Below the pieces are notes generated by a model. The model saw only the letters and a program-made list of their open reading frames with translations. It was not told where the DNA came from and searched no databases. Positions 46,653 through 56,335 of a stretch of 64,000 bases of DNA are shown here, piece by piece; position 1 is the first letter of the stretch; the number at the start of each line of letters is the position of its first letter. A program made the translations under genes and the position numbers. The stretch spans positions 172,630 through 236,629 of the forward strand of contig NZ_LOAS01000011.1 in the NCBI RefSeq assembly GCF_001558155.1. The letters run 5' to 3'. Origin of the DNA: Aliiruegeria sabulilitoris. GTDB taxonomy: Bacteria; Pseudomonadota; Alphaproteobacteria; Rhodobacterales; Rhodobacteraceae.

Positions 46653-46871
46653 ATGAACGCACCCACCGAAATGGATCCACTTGAGGTCAAACACGTGAAG
46701 CTCCGGGTTCTGATCCGGGAGCATCGCGACCTTGACGATGCGATCACGGCACTGGAAGGGACCGGCACTGCCGATCCCCTTACCATTCGTCGGCTCAAGA
46801 AGCAGAAACTGTCCCTGAAAGACCGGATCGCGGTGCTGGAAGACCAGATAACCCCCGACATCATCGCCTGA
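46653..46871 (+). CDS. DUF465 (YdcH-like) small coiled-coil protein
   Basis: 72 residues. HVKLRVLIREHRDLDDAITA and IRRLKKQKLSLKDRIAVLED show the heptad pattern and LKK-K-LxLKDxI signature of DUF465. It is predicted to be an antiparallel two-helix coiled coil in the cytosol. It lies 67 bp before purE on the same strand. Function unknown. Confidence 0.88.
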   Translation: MNAPTEMDPLEVKHVKLRVLIREHRDLDDAITALEGTGTADPLTIRRLKKQKLSLKDRIAVLEDQITPDIIA

Positions 46872-46937
46872 GGCAACACAGGCGATTGCAACGGCCCTAG
46901 CGGCTGATATGGTGCGCGCTCCGTTCAGCAGGAGAGT

Positions 46938-47429
46938 ATGATGCCGGAGCCGAAGGTGGGAATCATCATGGGCAGCCAGTCCGACTGGCCGACCATGAAG
47001 GAAGCCGCGAAAATTCTCGATGAATTGAACGTGCCCTACGAGGCCCGCATCGTCTCGGCCCACCGAACACCCGACCGTCTCTGGGCCTACGGCAAGAGCG
47101 CGGCGGAGCGCGGGCTGAAAGCGATTATCGCGGGTGCCGGCGGGGCGGCCCACCTGCCAGGTATGGTCGCGTCCAAGACGCGCGTACCCGTGATCGGCGT
47201 GCCGGTGCAGACCCGCGCGCTGTCGGGCGTCGACTCGCTCTATTCCATCGTTCAGATGCCAAAAGGCTTCCCGGTTGCCACCATGGCCATCGGCGCGGCG
47301 GGGGCGGCCAATGGCGGGCTGATGGCTGCAGCGATCCTGTCCAACGAGGATCCGGAACTGGCCGAGCGGCTGGACGCCTGGCGCGCCGCGCTCTCGGCCT
47401 CGATCCCGGAGGAACCGGTCGATGATTGA
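46938..47429 (+). CDS. purE: N5-carboxyaminoimidazole ribonucleotide mutase
   Basis: 163 residues. [30 protein letters not shown] and [15 protein letters not shown] are the PurE class I signatures. It rearranges N5-CAIR to CAIR in purine synthesis. Its stop overlaps the purK start by eight bases, so the pair is coupled. GGAGAG lies upstream. Confidence 0.96.
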   Translation: MMPEPKVGIIMGSQSDWPTMKEAAKILDELNVPYEARIVSAHRTPDRLWAYGKSAAERGLKAIIAGAGGAAHLPGMVASKTRVPVIGVPVQTRALSGVDSLYSIVQMPKGFPVATMAIGAAGAANGGLMAAAILSNEDPELAERLDAWRAALSASIPEEPVDD

Positions 47430-48495
47430 GCACCTGCCCGCCGGCGCCACCATCGGCATTCTTGGCGGCGGTCAGCTTGGCCGCATGCTCTCGGTTGCCG
47501 CCGCCCGGCTCGGCTACAAGACCCATATCTTCGAGCCCGGCGCGGCCCCTGCCGCCGATGTCGCGGCTGCCTGCACCCATGCCGCCTACGAGGACACGGA
47601 GGCGTTGGAGGCCTTTGCCCGTAGCGTCGACGTCGTGACCTTTGAATTCGAGAATGTCCCCGCCGAGGCGCTCGACCGGATCGAGGCGATCAAGCCGTTG
47701 CGCCCCAACCGCAAGGCGCTCTCGGTCAGCCAGGACCGGCTAACCGAGAAGGACTTCCTCTCCGGCCTGGGCCTGCAAACCGCGCCCTATGCCAATGTCG
47801 AAAGCCTTGAGGACCTGACCGAGGCACTTAAAACCATCGGTTGCCCCGCGATCCTGAAAACCCGCCGGCTCGGCTATGACGGCAAGGGTCAGGTGCGCAT
47901 CACCGTCCCCGAGCAGGCGGAAGAGGCTTTCGACGCGATGAAGGGCGCCCCGGCCGTGCTTGAAGGTTTTGTCGATTTCTCGACGGAGATATCGGTCATC
48001 GCCGCGCGCGGGCTCTCGGGCGAAGTGTCCTGTTTCGATCCGGGCCAGAACCTGCACGAGGGCGGCATCCTGCGCCGCACCACCGTGCCGGCGCCGATCC
48101 CTGCCCGCCTGCGCACCGACGCCGTGCTGATGGCTGGCCGGATCCTGAACGAGCTGGATTACCTCGGCGTGCTGGGCGTCGAGCTGTTCGTCACCAGCGC
48201 TGGCCTCGTGGTCAACGAGATCGCCCCACGTGTTCATAACTCCGGTCACTGGACGCAGAATGGCTGCGCCGTGGACCAGTTCGAGCAGCATATCCGCGCC
48301 GTCACCGGCTGGCCGCTGGGCGATGGGAGCCGCCATGCGGATGTGGTTATGGAGAACCTTATCGGTGACGACATGGACCGCGTCCCCGCACTCGCGGCGG
48401 ACAACGCGGTCGCGCTGCATCTATATGGCAAGACCGAGACCCGCCCGGGCCGCAAGATGGGCCATGCCAACCGGATCGGGCCGCGCAGCGCCTGA
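47422..48495 (+). CDS. purK: N5-carboxyaminoimidazole ribonucleotide synthetase
   Basis: 357 residues, ATP-grasp fold. [20 protein letters not shown] at the start, [19 protein letters not shown] for nucleotide binding, and [19 protein letters not shown] are family features. It carboxylates AIR using ATP and bicarbonate, feeding PurE. It ends nine bp from the convergent DUF167 gene. Confidence 0.96.
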   Translation: MIEHLPAGATIGILGGGQLGRMLSVAAARLGYKTHIFEPGAAPAADVAAACTHAAYEDTEALEAFARSVDVVTFEFENVPAEALDRIEAIKPLRPNRKALSVSQDRLTEKDFLSGLGLQTAPYANVESLEDLTEALKTIGCPAILKTRRLGYDGKGQVRITVPEQAEEAFDAMKGAPAVLEGFVDFSTEISVIAARGLSGEVSCFDPGQNLHEGGILRRTTVPAPIPARLRTDAVLMAGRILNELDYLGVLGVELFVTSAGLVVNEIAPRVHNSGHWTQNGCAVDQFEQHIRAVTGWPLGDGSRHADVVMENLIGDDMDRVPALAADNAVALHLYGKTETRPGRKMGHANRIGPRSA

Positions 48496-48503
48496 CGCAC
48501 CCA

Positions 48504-48761
48504 TCACTCTTCGAGGCGAAAGACCTTTTCGCGGGCGGCCTGCCCGCGGATCAGGGACAGGCTGGAGGGCGCCACGCCGAGCGCCTTGGCCAGCAGCTTG
48601 CGCACATCCGCATTGGCCTTGCCGCCTTCGGGCGCGGTCGTGACGTAAATCCTCAACCCTTCAGGCGTTTGTTCGATCGCATTGCGCGAGGCTTTCGGCG
48701 TCACCCGAACCGCGATCTCGCTCCCCGGCACCGCGAACTGGCTAAGCGCGCCCTTCTTCAT
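48504..48761 (-). CDS. DUF167 (YggU-like) family protein
   Basis: 85 residues from the ATG at 48761. AVRVTPKASRNAIEQTPEGL, IYVTTAPEGGKANADVRKLL and the tail RGQAAREKVFRLE are the DUF167 pattern. It is a small alpha/beta protein of unknown role. It is divergent from the class II deacetylase gene with 62 bp between starts. Confidence 0.9.
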   Translation of the reverse strand: MKKGALSQFAVPGSEIAVRVTPKASRNAIEQTPEGLRIYVTTAPEGGKANADVRKLLAKALGVAPSSLSLIRGQAAREKVFRLEE

Positions 48762-48823
48762 CAACCTCTTCCCGTTGGCCCCTTGTGCTCCTAGGGTAGC
48801 ACCGGGCCGAGGGGAGAACCACA

Positions 48824-49930
48824 ATGACCACAGGGTTTTACTGGGATGAACGCTGCTTCTGGCATGGCGGCGGAAACTACGCGCTGACCCTGCCCGTGGG
48901 GGGGCTGGTCCAACCCATTTTCGGCGGATTGCCCGAAAATCCGGAAACCAAGCGGCGGCTGCTCAACCTGATGCGCGTGACCGGGCTCGACCGCCACCTG
49001 TCCATGCGCGGCGGAGAGCCCGCGACCGAGGCAGAACTCGCCCGGGTTCACCCGCGCTCTTACCCGTCCGAATTCCGCTCCCTTTCCGCGCAGGGTGGCG
49101 GTGAACTTGGCCTGCGCGCGCCCTTCGGCCAGGACGGCTACGAGATCGCGGCCCTTTCGGCTGGCCTCGCCCGAACGGCCCTGTTCGACGTGCTTAAGGG
49201 CGCGGTCGACAACGCCTATGCGCTCTCCCGCCCGCCGGGGCATCACTGCCTGCCCGAGTTTCCCAACGGGTTCTGCCTGCTGGCCAATATCTCCATCGCG
49301 ATCGAGGCCGCGCTGGCCGAGGGGCTGGCCGAACGAGTCGCGGTTGTCGACTGGGATGTGCATCACGGCAACGGAACAGAAGCGATCTTCTATGATCGTT
49401 CCGAAGTGCTCACCATCTCGGTCCACCAGGAACACAACTACCCGCTCGATACCGGCGATGCTGAGGATCGTGGCGCCGGTGCGGGTCTCGGAACGAACAT
49501 GAACATCCCCCTGCCGCCGGGCACCGGGCACCGCGGCTATCTTGCCGCCTTCGACCGGCTGGTGCTTCCGGCGCTGGAGGATTTTCGACCCGATTGCATC
49601 ATCGTTGCCTGCGGCTACGACGCGAGTGCCTTCGATCCGCTGGCCCAGATGATGGCCAGTGCGGACACTTACCGGTGCCTGACTGCGCGGGTGAAGGAGG
49701 TCGCCGAAGATTTGTGCGACGGCCGGCTCATGCTCGTGCATGAAGGCGGCTATTCCGAGGTTTACGTGCCCTTCTGTGGCCATGCTGCGCTGGAGGCGCT
49801 CTCCAATGCCCCGGTGACGGCTCCCGATCCCATGGCCGATACCGTCGCCACCCGCCAACCGGGACCGCGGCATGACAGAATGATAGACGAACTGTTGTCT
49901 GATCTGGAGGATCTGTTCGGGAATCCCTAA
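48824..49930 (+). CDS. class II histone deacetylase superfamily protein
   Basis: 368 residues. Active-site His pair in LSRPPGHHCLPEFPNGF (His140, His141), zinc ligands in VVDWDVHHGNGTEAIFY (Asp178, His180), and a third acidic ligand in CGYDASAFDPLAQMM. This is the class II form with FYDRSEVLTISVHQ, like the HDAC-like amidohydrolases of bacteria. It hydrolyses acetyl-lysine or related amides; a small-molecule substrate is possible. It is the second deacetylase homologue in the window, unlike the one at 9112. It is followed by a nitroreductase gene after 29 bp. Confidence 0.92.
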   Translation: MTTGFYWDERCFWHGGGNYALTLPVGGLVQPIFGGLPENPETKRRLLNLMRVTGLDRHLSMRGGEPATEAELARVHPRSYPSEFRSLSAQGGGELGLRAPFGQDGYEIAALSAGLARTALFDVLKGAVDNAYALSRPPGHHCLPEFPNGFCLLANISIAIEAALAEGLAERVAVVDWDVHHGNGTEAIFYDRSEVLTISVHQEHNYPLDTGDAEDRGAGAGLGTNMNIPLPPGTGHRGYLAAFDRLVLPALEDFRPDCIIVACGYDASAFDPLAQMMASADTYRCLTARVKEVAEDLCDGRLMLVHEGGYSEVYVPFCGHAALEALSNAPVTAPDPMADTVATRQPGPRHDRMIDELLSDLEDLFGNP

Positions 49931-49959
49931 CTAGGAACGACAAACCCCAAGGAGGTTTC

Positions 49960-50538
49960 ATGCCCGAGTCCAACCAGGCCGTTCTCGATTTTCTTGCTAC
50001 ACGGCGCTCCCGCCCGGCCAAGACGCTGACAACGCCGGTGCCCGACGGCACGCAGCTGCGCGAGTTGCTGACCATTGCCGCGCGCGCCCCGGATCACAAG
50101 AAACTGGAGCCTTGGCGCTTCATCGTGCTGGAGAAGCCGGCGCTCGAACGGCTTGCACTGCTGGTTTCGGATCGCGCGCTGGCGCTCGGGATCGCCCCGG
50201 AGAAGGCCGAGAAGATGGTTCGGCAATTCGCCGATGCCGATCTGGTGGTGACTGTAATAGGCGTGCCGCGGCCCGACGATGCGGTGCCGGAGATGGAACA
50301 GATCCTCTCCGTGGGCGCAGTCTGCCAGAACCTTCTGGCGGCTGCACTGGCCGCCGGTTGGGGCGCGAACTGGCTCACCGGATGGGCGGCGTTCGACCGT
50401 CCCTTTGTCGATGCCGGTCTGAAGCTGAGGCCCCATGAATTCGTCGCAGCCTTTCTCCATATCGGCACCGAGACCATCGCACCGCCGGAACGCCCCCGCC
50501 CGGATATCGAGGCCATTACCGAATGGGTTCGCAAGTGA
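49960..50538 (+). CDS. nitroreductase-family flavoprotein
   Basis: 192 residues. FLATRRSRPAKTLTTPVPDG, AARAPDHKKLEPWRFIVLEK and NLLAAALAAGWGANWLTGW are the FMN-binding nitroreductase signatures (YdjA-like small subfamily). It probably reduces nitro or quinone compounds with NAD(P)H. A strong AAGGAGG precedes the ATG. Its stop overlaps the next gene's start, so the three genes from 48824 may be one operon. Confidence 0.9.
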   Translation: MPESNQAVLDFLATRRSRPAKTLTTPVPDGTQLRELLTIAARAPDHKKLEPWRFIVLEKPALERLALLVSDRALALGIAPEKAEKMVRQFADADLVVTVIGVPRPDDAVPEMEQILSVGAVCQNLLAAALAAGWGANWLTGWAAFDRPFVDAGLKLRPHEFVAAFLHIGTETIAPPERPRPDIEAITEWVRK

Positions 50539-51248
50539 ACGTGGTTTCAGACTTCACAAAGGCCATCAACCAGCTCTCGGACCGCCGCTTCATGCGGGTC
50601 TTCGTGCTGGGCGTCGGGCTGACCATCGCGCTGCTGGCAGCCGCGACCTGGGGCATGGTCTGGCTGGTTGGCGGGTTGGTGCCGGAGAGCTTCACCATTT
50701 TCGGCTACGGCTTCGGCCGGCCAGATGCGCTGCTCTCGGCGGCAACCATCGGTGTCATGCTGGTGGCGTCGGTCTTCCTTATGGTGCCGGTGGCCTCCGC
50801 CTTTACTGGCTTCTTCCTTGATGACGTGGCCGCCGCCGTGGAGTCCCGCTATTACCCCTATCTGCCACCCGCGGACCCGGTCCACTGGGGCGAGGCGATG
50901 AAGGATTCGATAAACTTTCTCGGCGTGATCATCGCCGTGAACCTTGTCGCGCTGATCCTCTATTTCATGGTCGGCCCCTTTGCGCCGATCATGTTCTGGA
51001 TGGTCAACGGCTTCTTGCTCGGGCGGGAATACTTTCAGCTTGTCGCCATGCGCCGGGTCGGCCGCGAGGGCGCACGCGCCGCGCGGAAGCGTCACATGCC
51101 CACGATCTGGCTGGCAGGAACCCTGATGGCCGCACCGCTATCGATTCCGATCGTGAATCTCTTCGTGCCGATCCTCGGCGCAGCAACGTTCACACACCTC
51201 TACCATCGGCTGGAAACGCAAGGCGCGGCGGCGGCTAAGTCTCGCTAG
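50523..51248 (+). CDS. EI24/CysZ-like inner-membrane protein
   Basis: 241 residues, with hydrophobic segments at about 27-50, 68-98, 136-163 and 198-225. The pattern VSDFTKAINQLSDRRFMRVF, YYPYLPPADP and NFLGVIIAVNLVALILYFM, then FLLGREYFQLVAMRR, is the EI24 domain shared by CysZ sulfate uptake proteins and eukaryotic etoposide-induced 2.4. Sulfate import is plausible but the neighbours do not confirm it. It overlaps the nitroreductase stop by 16 bases. Confidence 0.85.
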   Translation: MGSQVNVVSDFTKAINQLSDRRFMRVFVLGVGLTIALLAAATWGMVWLVGGLVPESFTIFGYGFGRPDALLSAATIGVMLVASVFLMVPVASAFTGFFLDDVAAAVESRYYPYLPPADPVHWGEAMKDSINFLGVIIAVNLVALILYFMVGPFAPIMFWMVNGFLLGREYFQLVAMRRVGREGARAARKRHMPTIWLAGTLMAAPLSIPIVNLFVPILGAATFTHLYHRLETQGAAAAKSR

Positions 51249-51474
51249 GAACCTTGTCCCAGTTCTCGCGGAAGTAATCCCACTCGTCGACCTTGGTGCC
51301 GTCGGGGAGGATACAGTAGCCGCGTTGACCATCGGCTTCCGTTTCGATCACGGATTGACCGCCATTCTCGACGCAAAAGACCGAGGCGGGGTTTGCCAGA
51401 CCAACGTCGCCCGCCGCCTTGGCGAGAACCGGAAAGGCGCAGAGCGCGAGGGCGAGGTAAAAAAGGGGTTTCAT
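51235..51474 (-). CDS. DUF333-family secreted protein
   Basis: 79 residues from the ATG at 51474. A signal peptide covers about 1-21 (LALALCAFPVLAKAAG). LANPASVFCVENGGQSVIET and GQRGYCILPDGTKVDEWDYF are the DUF333 pattern with two conserved Cys. Function unknown; many members are hemolysin-annotated without evidence. Its end overlaps the convergent EI24 gene by 14 bp. It is one bp downstream of DUF1467, so likely co-transcribed. Confidence 0.88.
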   Translation of the reverse strand: MKPLFYLALALCAFPVLAKAAGDVGLANPASVFCVENGGQSVIETEADGQRGYCILPDGTKVDEWDYFRENWDKVPSET

Positions 51475-51475
51475 C

Positions 51476-51775
51476 TCAGTTCTCCGAAGTCGATTGGGTC
51501 CCGCTACCGGGGCCGAACCTACTGTAGAGGTCGAAATCGTCAATCGTGATGGTGTCCGTGAGGATGATCGCGCAGGTGATCGCCCAAAGCGGCAGGGCGA
51601 TGATTGTGACGATCTTCGCCTTGCGCTTGAGTTGTGGGTTCGTCGGCGCCGAGGCCGGCGTGCCCGGGACAACCTCCCCCGCCTCGCCCTGCGTCTTCAG
51701 CCGGAGCGGCAGCACGATGAACAGCACCATGAACCAGATCACGGCCAGCAGGACGAGCGCGGAGGTAATCGCCAT
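51476..51775 (-). CDS. DUF1467 family membrane protein
   Basis: 99 residues, two transmembrane helices (about 2-25 and 54-72). AVIWFMVLFIVLPLRLKTQG and RKAKIVTIIALPLWAITCAI are the DUF1467 signature, a short alphaproteobacterial family. The downstream neighbour DUF333 starts one bp later. Gene order mce-DUF1467 on the same strand is common in Rhodobacteraceae. Function unknown. Confidence 0.88.
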   Translation of the reverse strand: MAITSALVLLAVIWFMVLFIVLPLRLKTQGEAGEVVPGTPASAPTNPQLKRKAKIVTIIALPLWAITCAIILTDTITIDDFDLYSRFGPGSGTQSTSEN

Positions 51776-51879
51776 TTAGAGTGTTTCCCGTTCTATTCCA
51801 AATCAGCATGTAGCGGCAAATGCGCCGGAGCCAAAGGCGAAAGGCCGCCTTCGCCGTTACGATCTGAACGGGAAACCTC

Positions 51880-52287
51880 TCAGCCGACCTGTTCGAGTTC
51901 GATCAGGCAGCCGTTGAAGTCTTTCGGATGCAGGAAGAGGACCGGGTTCTTGTGCGCGCCGATCTTGGGCTCGCCATTGCCGAGCACACGGGCACCCTTT
52001 TCCAACAGCGCGTCACGGGCGGCGATGATGTCGGTCACTTCGTAGCACATATGGTGGATGCCGCCGGCCGGGTTCTTGTCGAGGAAGCCCTGGATCGGGG
52101 ATTTCTCGCCCAGTGGGTAGAGAAGTTCGACCTTGGTGTTGGGCAGCTCGATGAAAACGACGGTCACACCGTGATCCGGCTCGTCCTGCGGCTCGCCGAC
52201 CTTGGCACCGAGCGTATTGCGGTACTGCTCGGCGGCGGCTTCGAGATCCGGAACGGCGATGGCGACGTGATTGAGACGTCCGATCAT
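51880..52287 (-). CDS. mce: methylmalonyl-CoA epimerase
   Basis: 135 residues, VOC fold. IGRLNHVAIAVPDLEAAAEQ, ELPNTKVELLYPLGE and GIHHMCYEVTDI, then FLHPKDFNGCLIELEQV, give the metal ligands (His, Glu, His, Glu). It interconverts (2S)- and (2R)-methylmalonyl-CoA in propionyl-CoA use. It is 105 bp upstream in transcription of DUF1467. Confidence 0.94.
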   Translation of the reverse strand: MIGRLNHVAIAVPDLEAAAEQYRNTLGAKVGEPQDEPDHGVTVVFIELPNTKVELLYPLGEKSPIQGFLDKNPAGGIHHMCYEVTDIIAARDALLEKGARVLGNGEPKIGAHKNPVLFLHPKDFNGCLIELEQVG

Positions 52288-52444
52288 TTTGCGACTCCTT
52301 TGAGGGGGTGATAAGCGTTTCGCGCGCCTTATCGCGCCGGTTGGGCAGGTTTCGCAAGGCTTGTCGCCTGCGGCGCAGCGTCCGTTTACCCCCTGTTAGG
52401 CAGAATCACCCTCAATTGGGAGCAACTGAGGAAAGGGAAGGACA

Positions 52445-53164
52445 ATGACGGATGAACTCACCTCCCGGCTGAACGCGCGCAAACCGACGCCGGAACGTCC
52501 CCTGCTCGGGCTGACCGTTCTCGTGGTCGAGGATAGTCGTTTTGCCTGCGAAGCCATACGCCTGCTCTGCCTGCGCAGCGGGGCGCGCATTCGCCGGGCG
52601 GACTGTCTTGCTTCCGCGCATCGCCACCTTGCCGTGTACCGGCCGAGCGCCGTGATCGTAGATATGGGCCTGCCCGATGGTTCCGGGGCAGACCTGATCC
52701 GGGAACTGGCCGCGTCGGATCAGCGCGTTCCCGTCATTCTCGGCACCAGCGGCGAAAGCCTCGCGGAGACAGATGCGCTGGCCGCCGGAGCCGACGGTTT
52801 TCTGGAAAAACCCATCACCAGCCTTGCAAGCTTCCAAAATGCCGTTCTCGCCCACCTGCCGTCGGACGAACACCCGCGCGGGCCCCGGATGGTGAGCGCA
52901 GACAAGATAGCCCCGGATCCGATCGCGTTGCGGGATGACCTCTCCCACATCGCATCGGTTATCGCGCATCCGATGGACAGCGATCAGATGGAATACGTGG
53001 CGCAATTCCTGTCCTCGGTCGCCCAGAGCGCCGGCGATTCCGACCTGGCCTCTGCGGCTGTCGCGCTGCAATCCGCGGTCCATAATCGCCTTCCGCCGCG
53101 CACTGCGCTCGGAGACATCAGCGATCTCGTGGATATGCGGCTGACCGGGACCGGCCCGATCTGA
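52445..53164 (+). CDS. response regulator receiver protein without DNA-binding domain
   Basis: 239 residues. The receiver domain spans about 22-145: acidic Asp30 (VVEDSRF), phosphoacceptor Asp73 (VIVDMGLPDGSG), Thr101 and Lys122 (EKP) are all present. The C-terminal ~90 residues (DPIALRDDLSHIASVIAHPM onward) are helical, matching no effector domain I know; they may be a dimerisation or partner-binding region. It has no adjacent kinase. It is monocistronic, convergent with aspS. Confidence 0.85.
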   Translation: MTDELTSRLNARKPTPERPLLGLTVLVVEDSRFACEAIRLLCLRSGARIRRADCLASAHRHLAVYRPSAVIVDMGLPDGSGADLIRELAASDQRVPVILGTSGESLAETDALAAGADGFLEKPITSLASFQNAVLAHLPSDEHPRGPRMVSADKIAPDPIALRDDLSHIASVIAHPMDSDQMEYVAQFLSSVAQSAGDSDLASAAVALQSAVHNRLPPRTALGDISDLVDMRLTGTGPI

Positions 53165-53245
53165 GCAGACGCCCCGGCGAACAGGTTTCGTGCAGGACGC
53201 TCGGCACGGCAGAACAGACAATTCCGCCGTGCCAGGTTTGCCGCG

Positions 53246-55204
53246 TTATTCCTGTGGGATGACCCGCAGCGAAAGTTCGCGCAGCTGTTCGTTGCTGGGC
53301 TCGGAAGGCGCGCCCATCATAAGATCTTCGGCCCGCTGGTTCATCGGGAAGAGCATGACCTCGCGGATGTTCGCCTCATCGGCCAGCAGCATGACGATCC
53401 GGTCGATCCCGGCCGCGCAGCCACCGTGCGGCGGGGCGCCGAAGCGGAAGGCGTTGACCATGCCGCCGAAGCGCTTGATCACTTCTTCCTTCGGATAACC
53501 GGCCAGCTCGAACGCCTTGAACATGATCTCCGGACGGTGGTTCCGGATCGCGCCCGACAGGATCTCGTAGCCGTTGCAGGCCAGGTCATACTGGTAGCCG
53601 AGCACCTCCAGCGGGTCGCCTTCGAGCGCTTCCAGCCCGCCTTGCGGCATGGAGAAGGGGTTGTGCTCGAAATCGATCTCGCCGGTCTCGTCGTCCTTTT
53701 CGTAGATCGGGAAATCCACGATCCAGGCAAAGGCGAAGCGGTCCTTTTCGGTCAGGCCGAGCTCGTTGCCGATCACGTCGCGCGCCTTGCCGGCGACCTT
53801 TTCGAAGACAGACGGCTTACCGCCAAGGAAGAAGGCCGCGTCGCCCACACCAAGGCCGAGCTGCTGGCGGATGGCCTCCGTGCGTTCCGGGCCGATATTC
53901 TTGGCCAGCGGTCCCGCGGCTTCCACAGGACCACAGTAGAGTTCATTTAAACTCTCGGCCTTTCTCCGATCCAAAGAATCGCCGGACTGAAGTAGCCTCG
54001 CGATTGTTTCCAGCGCGTTCTGAGTGTCTTCGGTGTTGCCCTGAAGTTCCGACAAGTCGGCTTCACCTGTTTCAATCCAGGATTTGACTACACTATAGGC
54101 TTGGGAGGCAGGGCGCGCTCGCCAGAAGATGTAGCCCATCCCCGGCAGGCCCTCCTGCTGGGCGAACTTGTTCATCCGGTCGCAGAACTTGCGCGATCCG
54201 CCCGTGGGAGCCGGAATGGCGCGGATCTGGGTGCCGTCCTGCTCCAGCAGCTTGGCAAAGATGGCAAAACCCGAGCCGCGGAAATGCTCGGAGACCTCCT
54301 GCATCTTGATCGGGTTGCGCATGTCCGGCTTGTCGGTGCCGTACCAGAGCGCGGAATCGCGATAGGAGATCTGCGGCCAGTCAGCGGCGGCGTCGACCTT
54401 GCGGCCACCGCCGAACTCCTCGAAGACGCCAGCCAGAACCGGGGCTATCGCGTCGAACACGTCCTGCTGCTCGATAAAGGACATCTCCATGTCGAGCTGG
54501 TAAAAATCGGTGGGCGAGCGGTCGGCGCGCGGGTCCTCGTCGCGGAAACAGGGCGCGATCTGGAAATACTTGTCGAAGCCGGCGACCATCATCAGCTGCT
54601 TGAATTGCTGCGGCGCCTGCGGCAACGCGTAGAACTTGCCGGGGTGCAGACGCGAGGGCACGAGGAAGTCGCGCGCGCCCTCGGGCGAGGAGGCGGTGAT
54701 GATCGGCGTCTGGTACTCACGGAAATCCTGCGCCCACATGCGCTTGCGCATGGAGGCCACGACATCGGAGCGCAGCTTCATGCTGGTCTGCATCTGCTCG
54801 CGGCGCAGGTCGAGGTAGCGATAGCGCAGGCGGGTTTCTTCCGGGTATTCCTGATCGCCGAAGACCATCAGTGGCAGCTCTTCGGCGGCGCCGAGCACTT
54901 CCATGTCGCGGATGAAGACCTCGACTTCGCCCGTGGGAAGCTTCGGATTGACCAGATCATCTGCCCGCGCCATCACGTTGCCGTCGATGCGAATACAAAA
55001 TTCCGAGCGCAGTTTCTCGACCTCGGCAAAGACCGGGCTGTCGGGGTCGCACAGGACCTGGGTGATCCCGTAATGGTCGCGCAGGTCGATGAAGAGGATG
55101 CCGCCATGGTCGCGGATCCTGTGGACCCAGCCGGAGAGACGAACGGTATCACCCACGTTTTCGCGGGTGAGATCGGCGCAGGTCATGCTGCGATAGGCGT
55201 GCAT
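53246..55204 (-). CDS. aspS: aspartyl-tRNA synthetase with internal insertion
   Basis: 652 residues from the ATG at 55204 ([20 protein letters not shown]); most relatives have about 590. The anticodon-binding OB domain (1-110), motif 2 in [20 protein letters not shown], the GAD domain and motif 3 in [20 protein letters not shown] are intact. Between IFWR and [12 protein letters not shown], where relatives have about eight residues, lies a 64-codon segment with lower GC content. The frame is kept, so the enzyme is probably functional. It charges tRNA-Asp and may also charge tRNA-Asn, as in non-discriminating enzymes. Confidence 0.92.
   Translation of the reverse strand: MHAYRSMTCADLTRENVGDTVRLSGWVHRIRDHGGILFIDLRDHYGITQVLCDPDSPVFAEVEKLRSEFCIRIDGNVMARADDLVNPKLPTGEVEVFIRDMEVLGAAEELPLMVFGDQEYPEETRLRYRYLDLRREQMQTSMKLRSDVVASMRKRMWAQDFREYQTPIITASSPEGARDFLVPSRLHPGKFYALPQAPQQFKQLMMVAGFDKYFQIAPCFRDEDPRADRSPTDFYQLDMEMSFIEQQDVFDAIAPVLAGVFEEFGGGRKVDAAADWPQISYRDSALWYGTDKPDMRNPIKMQEVSEHFRGSGFAIFAKLLEQDGTQIRAIPAPTGGSRKFCDRMNKFAQQEGLPGMGYIFWRARPASQAYSVVKSWIETGEADLSELQGNTEDTQNALETIARLLQSGDSLDRRKAESLNELYCGPVEAAGPLAKNIGPERTEAIRQQLGLGVGDAAFFLGGKPSVFEKVAGKARDVIGNELGLTEKDRFAFAWIVDFPIYEKDDETGEIDFEHNPFSMPQGGLEALEGDPLEVLGYQYDLACNGYEILSGAIRNHRPEIMFKAFELAGYPKEEVIKRFGGMVNAFRFGAPPHGGCAAGIDRIVMLLADEANIREVMLFPMNQRAEDLMMGAPSEPSNEQLRELSLRVIPQE
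53927..54118 (-). other. in-frame low-GC insertion within aspS
   Basis: 192 bp (64 codons) of aspS lie where relatives have a short loop in the GAD domain. GC is about 50 percent by hand count against low 60s in the flanks. The encoded peptide ([20 protein letters not shown] and onward to [14 protein letters not shown]) is polar and helical. An AGAGTT-CATTTA-AACTCT hairpin lies near one end (53936-53953). No transposon ends are visible. It resembles a protein-coding palindromic or intervening element kept in frame. Confidence 0.7.
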
Positions 55205-55540
55205 ATCGGGGCCCTTTCGGCGGAATTCGACGGTTCGGGCCGATACAGCGCTTGCCGCGCGGGATGTCAAGCCAAGCTGGCCGATTCCGTGGACATGTGG
55301 CGGCTCACTGCAAGATATCTCACGCGCGCGCAGCGCGCGCCACGCCCGACGGGAGGAGCGCATCTTCGATGCAGCGACGACGGGAGGGAAGCCCCCCGGA
55401 GCCGTGAAAAAGACCGGATCATTCTTCTAGGAACAGGAACGCTTGATCGGGGGGCTCCCGCCGGTCCTCCTATCCGCGCGTTCCGCGCGCTCAGGGGACG
55501 GTTGGGGGTGGCCCGCCTTCGGCGGGTCTAGGGCGCGGCA
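55205..55540. repeat. 336-bp gap with intergenic repeat unit, copy B (compare 14320-14480)
   Basis: No gene is supported. It holds a GCGCGC hairpin near 55326, then CCCGACGGGAGGAG and the 12-mer GCATCTTCGATG at 55360-55371, then GGGAGGG and CCCCCCGG, in the same order as near 14.4 kb. A CCCGCC-TTC-GGCGGG hairpin at 55512-55526 follows, possibly a terminator for SseB-like on the minus strand. Confidence 0.5.
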
Positions 55541-56335
55541 CTACTTGAGAATCGGGGGCGCGTCGGGATCCATACCGGGCGGAGAAATCTCGGTGATCTC
55601 GTGTTTCGGCGGCTCGGGCAGCTCGAATCGCAGGCCGACGCGCGCCAGCCGCGCCGTGATCGGATCGTTGGCCGCGAAAAAGGCCACGTCCATCTCGCCG
55701 GCTTCCAGCCCGGAGAAGGTCAGCGCCTCACTCGCCGCCGTGGCCAGCGCGTTCTCCGCGCCCGGGACCGCATCGACAAAGGCCAGCATATGCGTTTGGC
55801 GGCCGCTCTCGTAGCGCACACCAGCGAGGTAGACGAGCCTGGCAAGCCCCGCCGCCGTTGCGAGCTTTGTATCCAGCCCGGCGAGAAGCGCCTCGGGCAC
55901 ATTGCCGGGCGGCAGCAACTCGTCCGGGCGTTCCTCGGCCTGTTGAGGTGCATGCTCCAGCGTCTGGGCGAGCCAGTCCACGGCTTCCGCGGGCAGGACG
56001 ATCTCCGACCCTTCCGTGCCGAGATTGACGCCAAGCCCGATCCCCTGCCCCGCCAGCAGCTTCACTGCCTGACGCCCGGAGAGCGCTGCGAAATGCGCTG
56101 GCTTTCCGAGAAAATCTCCCAGCCGCGACTCCCTGTCGAAGACGAGCACCACCGAGCCGTCTTCCAGCGGGAAGAGCTGCGGAGCGATACTGTCATCTTC
56201 CGCTTCCTTCTCCAGCAGAAGGAACAGCTCGGAATCGGCCAGCCGCTCGTAGAACCGCAGCCGCGCCGCGCCATCTTCCGGCGCGGCCATCATCGCCGCA
56301 TGGGCCGCGTCCAGGGGTGTTGTCTCGTCGCTCAT
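55541..56335 (-). CDS. SseB-family protein
   Basis: 264 residues from the ATG at 56335 (MSDETTPLDAAHAAMMAAPE). RFYERLADSELFLLLEKEAE, LFPLEDGSVVLVFDRESRLG and the late MLAFVDAVPGAENALATAAS are the SseB N-terminal and C-terminal domain features. SseB-like proteins are named after a rhodanese-associated enhancer of serine sensitivity; the molecular role is unclear. It overlaps the upstream uracil-DNA glycosylase-like gene by four bases. Confidence 0.8.
   Translation of the reverse strand: MSDETTPLDAAHAAMMAAPEDGAARLRFYERLADSELFLLLEKEAEDDSIAPQLFPLEDGSVVLVFDRESRLGDFLGKPAHFAALSGRQAVKLLAGQGIGLGVNLGTEGSEIVLPAEAVDWLAQTLEHAPQQAEERPDELLPPGNVPEALLAGLDTKLATAAGLARLVYLAGVRYESGRQTHMLAFVDAVPGAENALATAASEALTFSGLEAGEMDVAFFAANDPITARLARVGLRFELPEPPKHEITEISPPGMDPDAPPILK

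Noticed and set aside
53426-55531. Two long plus-strand open frames (174 and 476 codons) opposite aspS.
   Set aside because: Both are shadows of aspS with biased composition and no recognisable domain.
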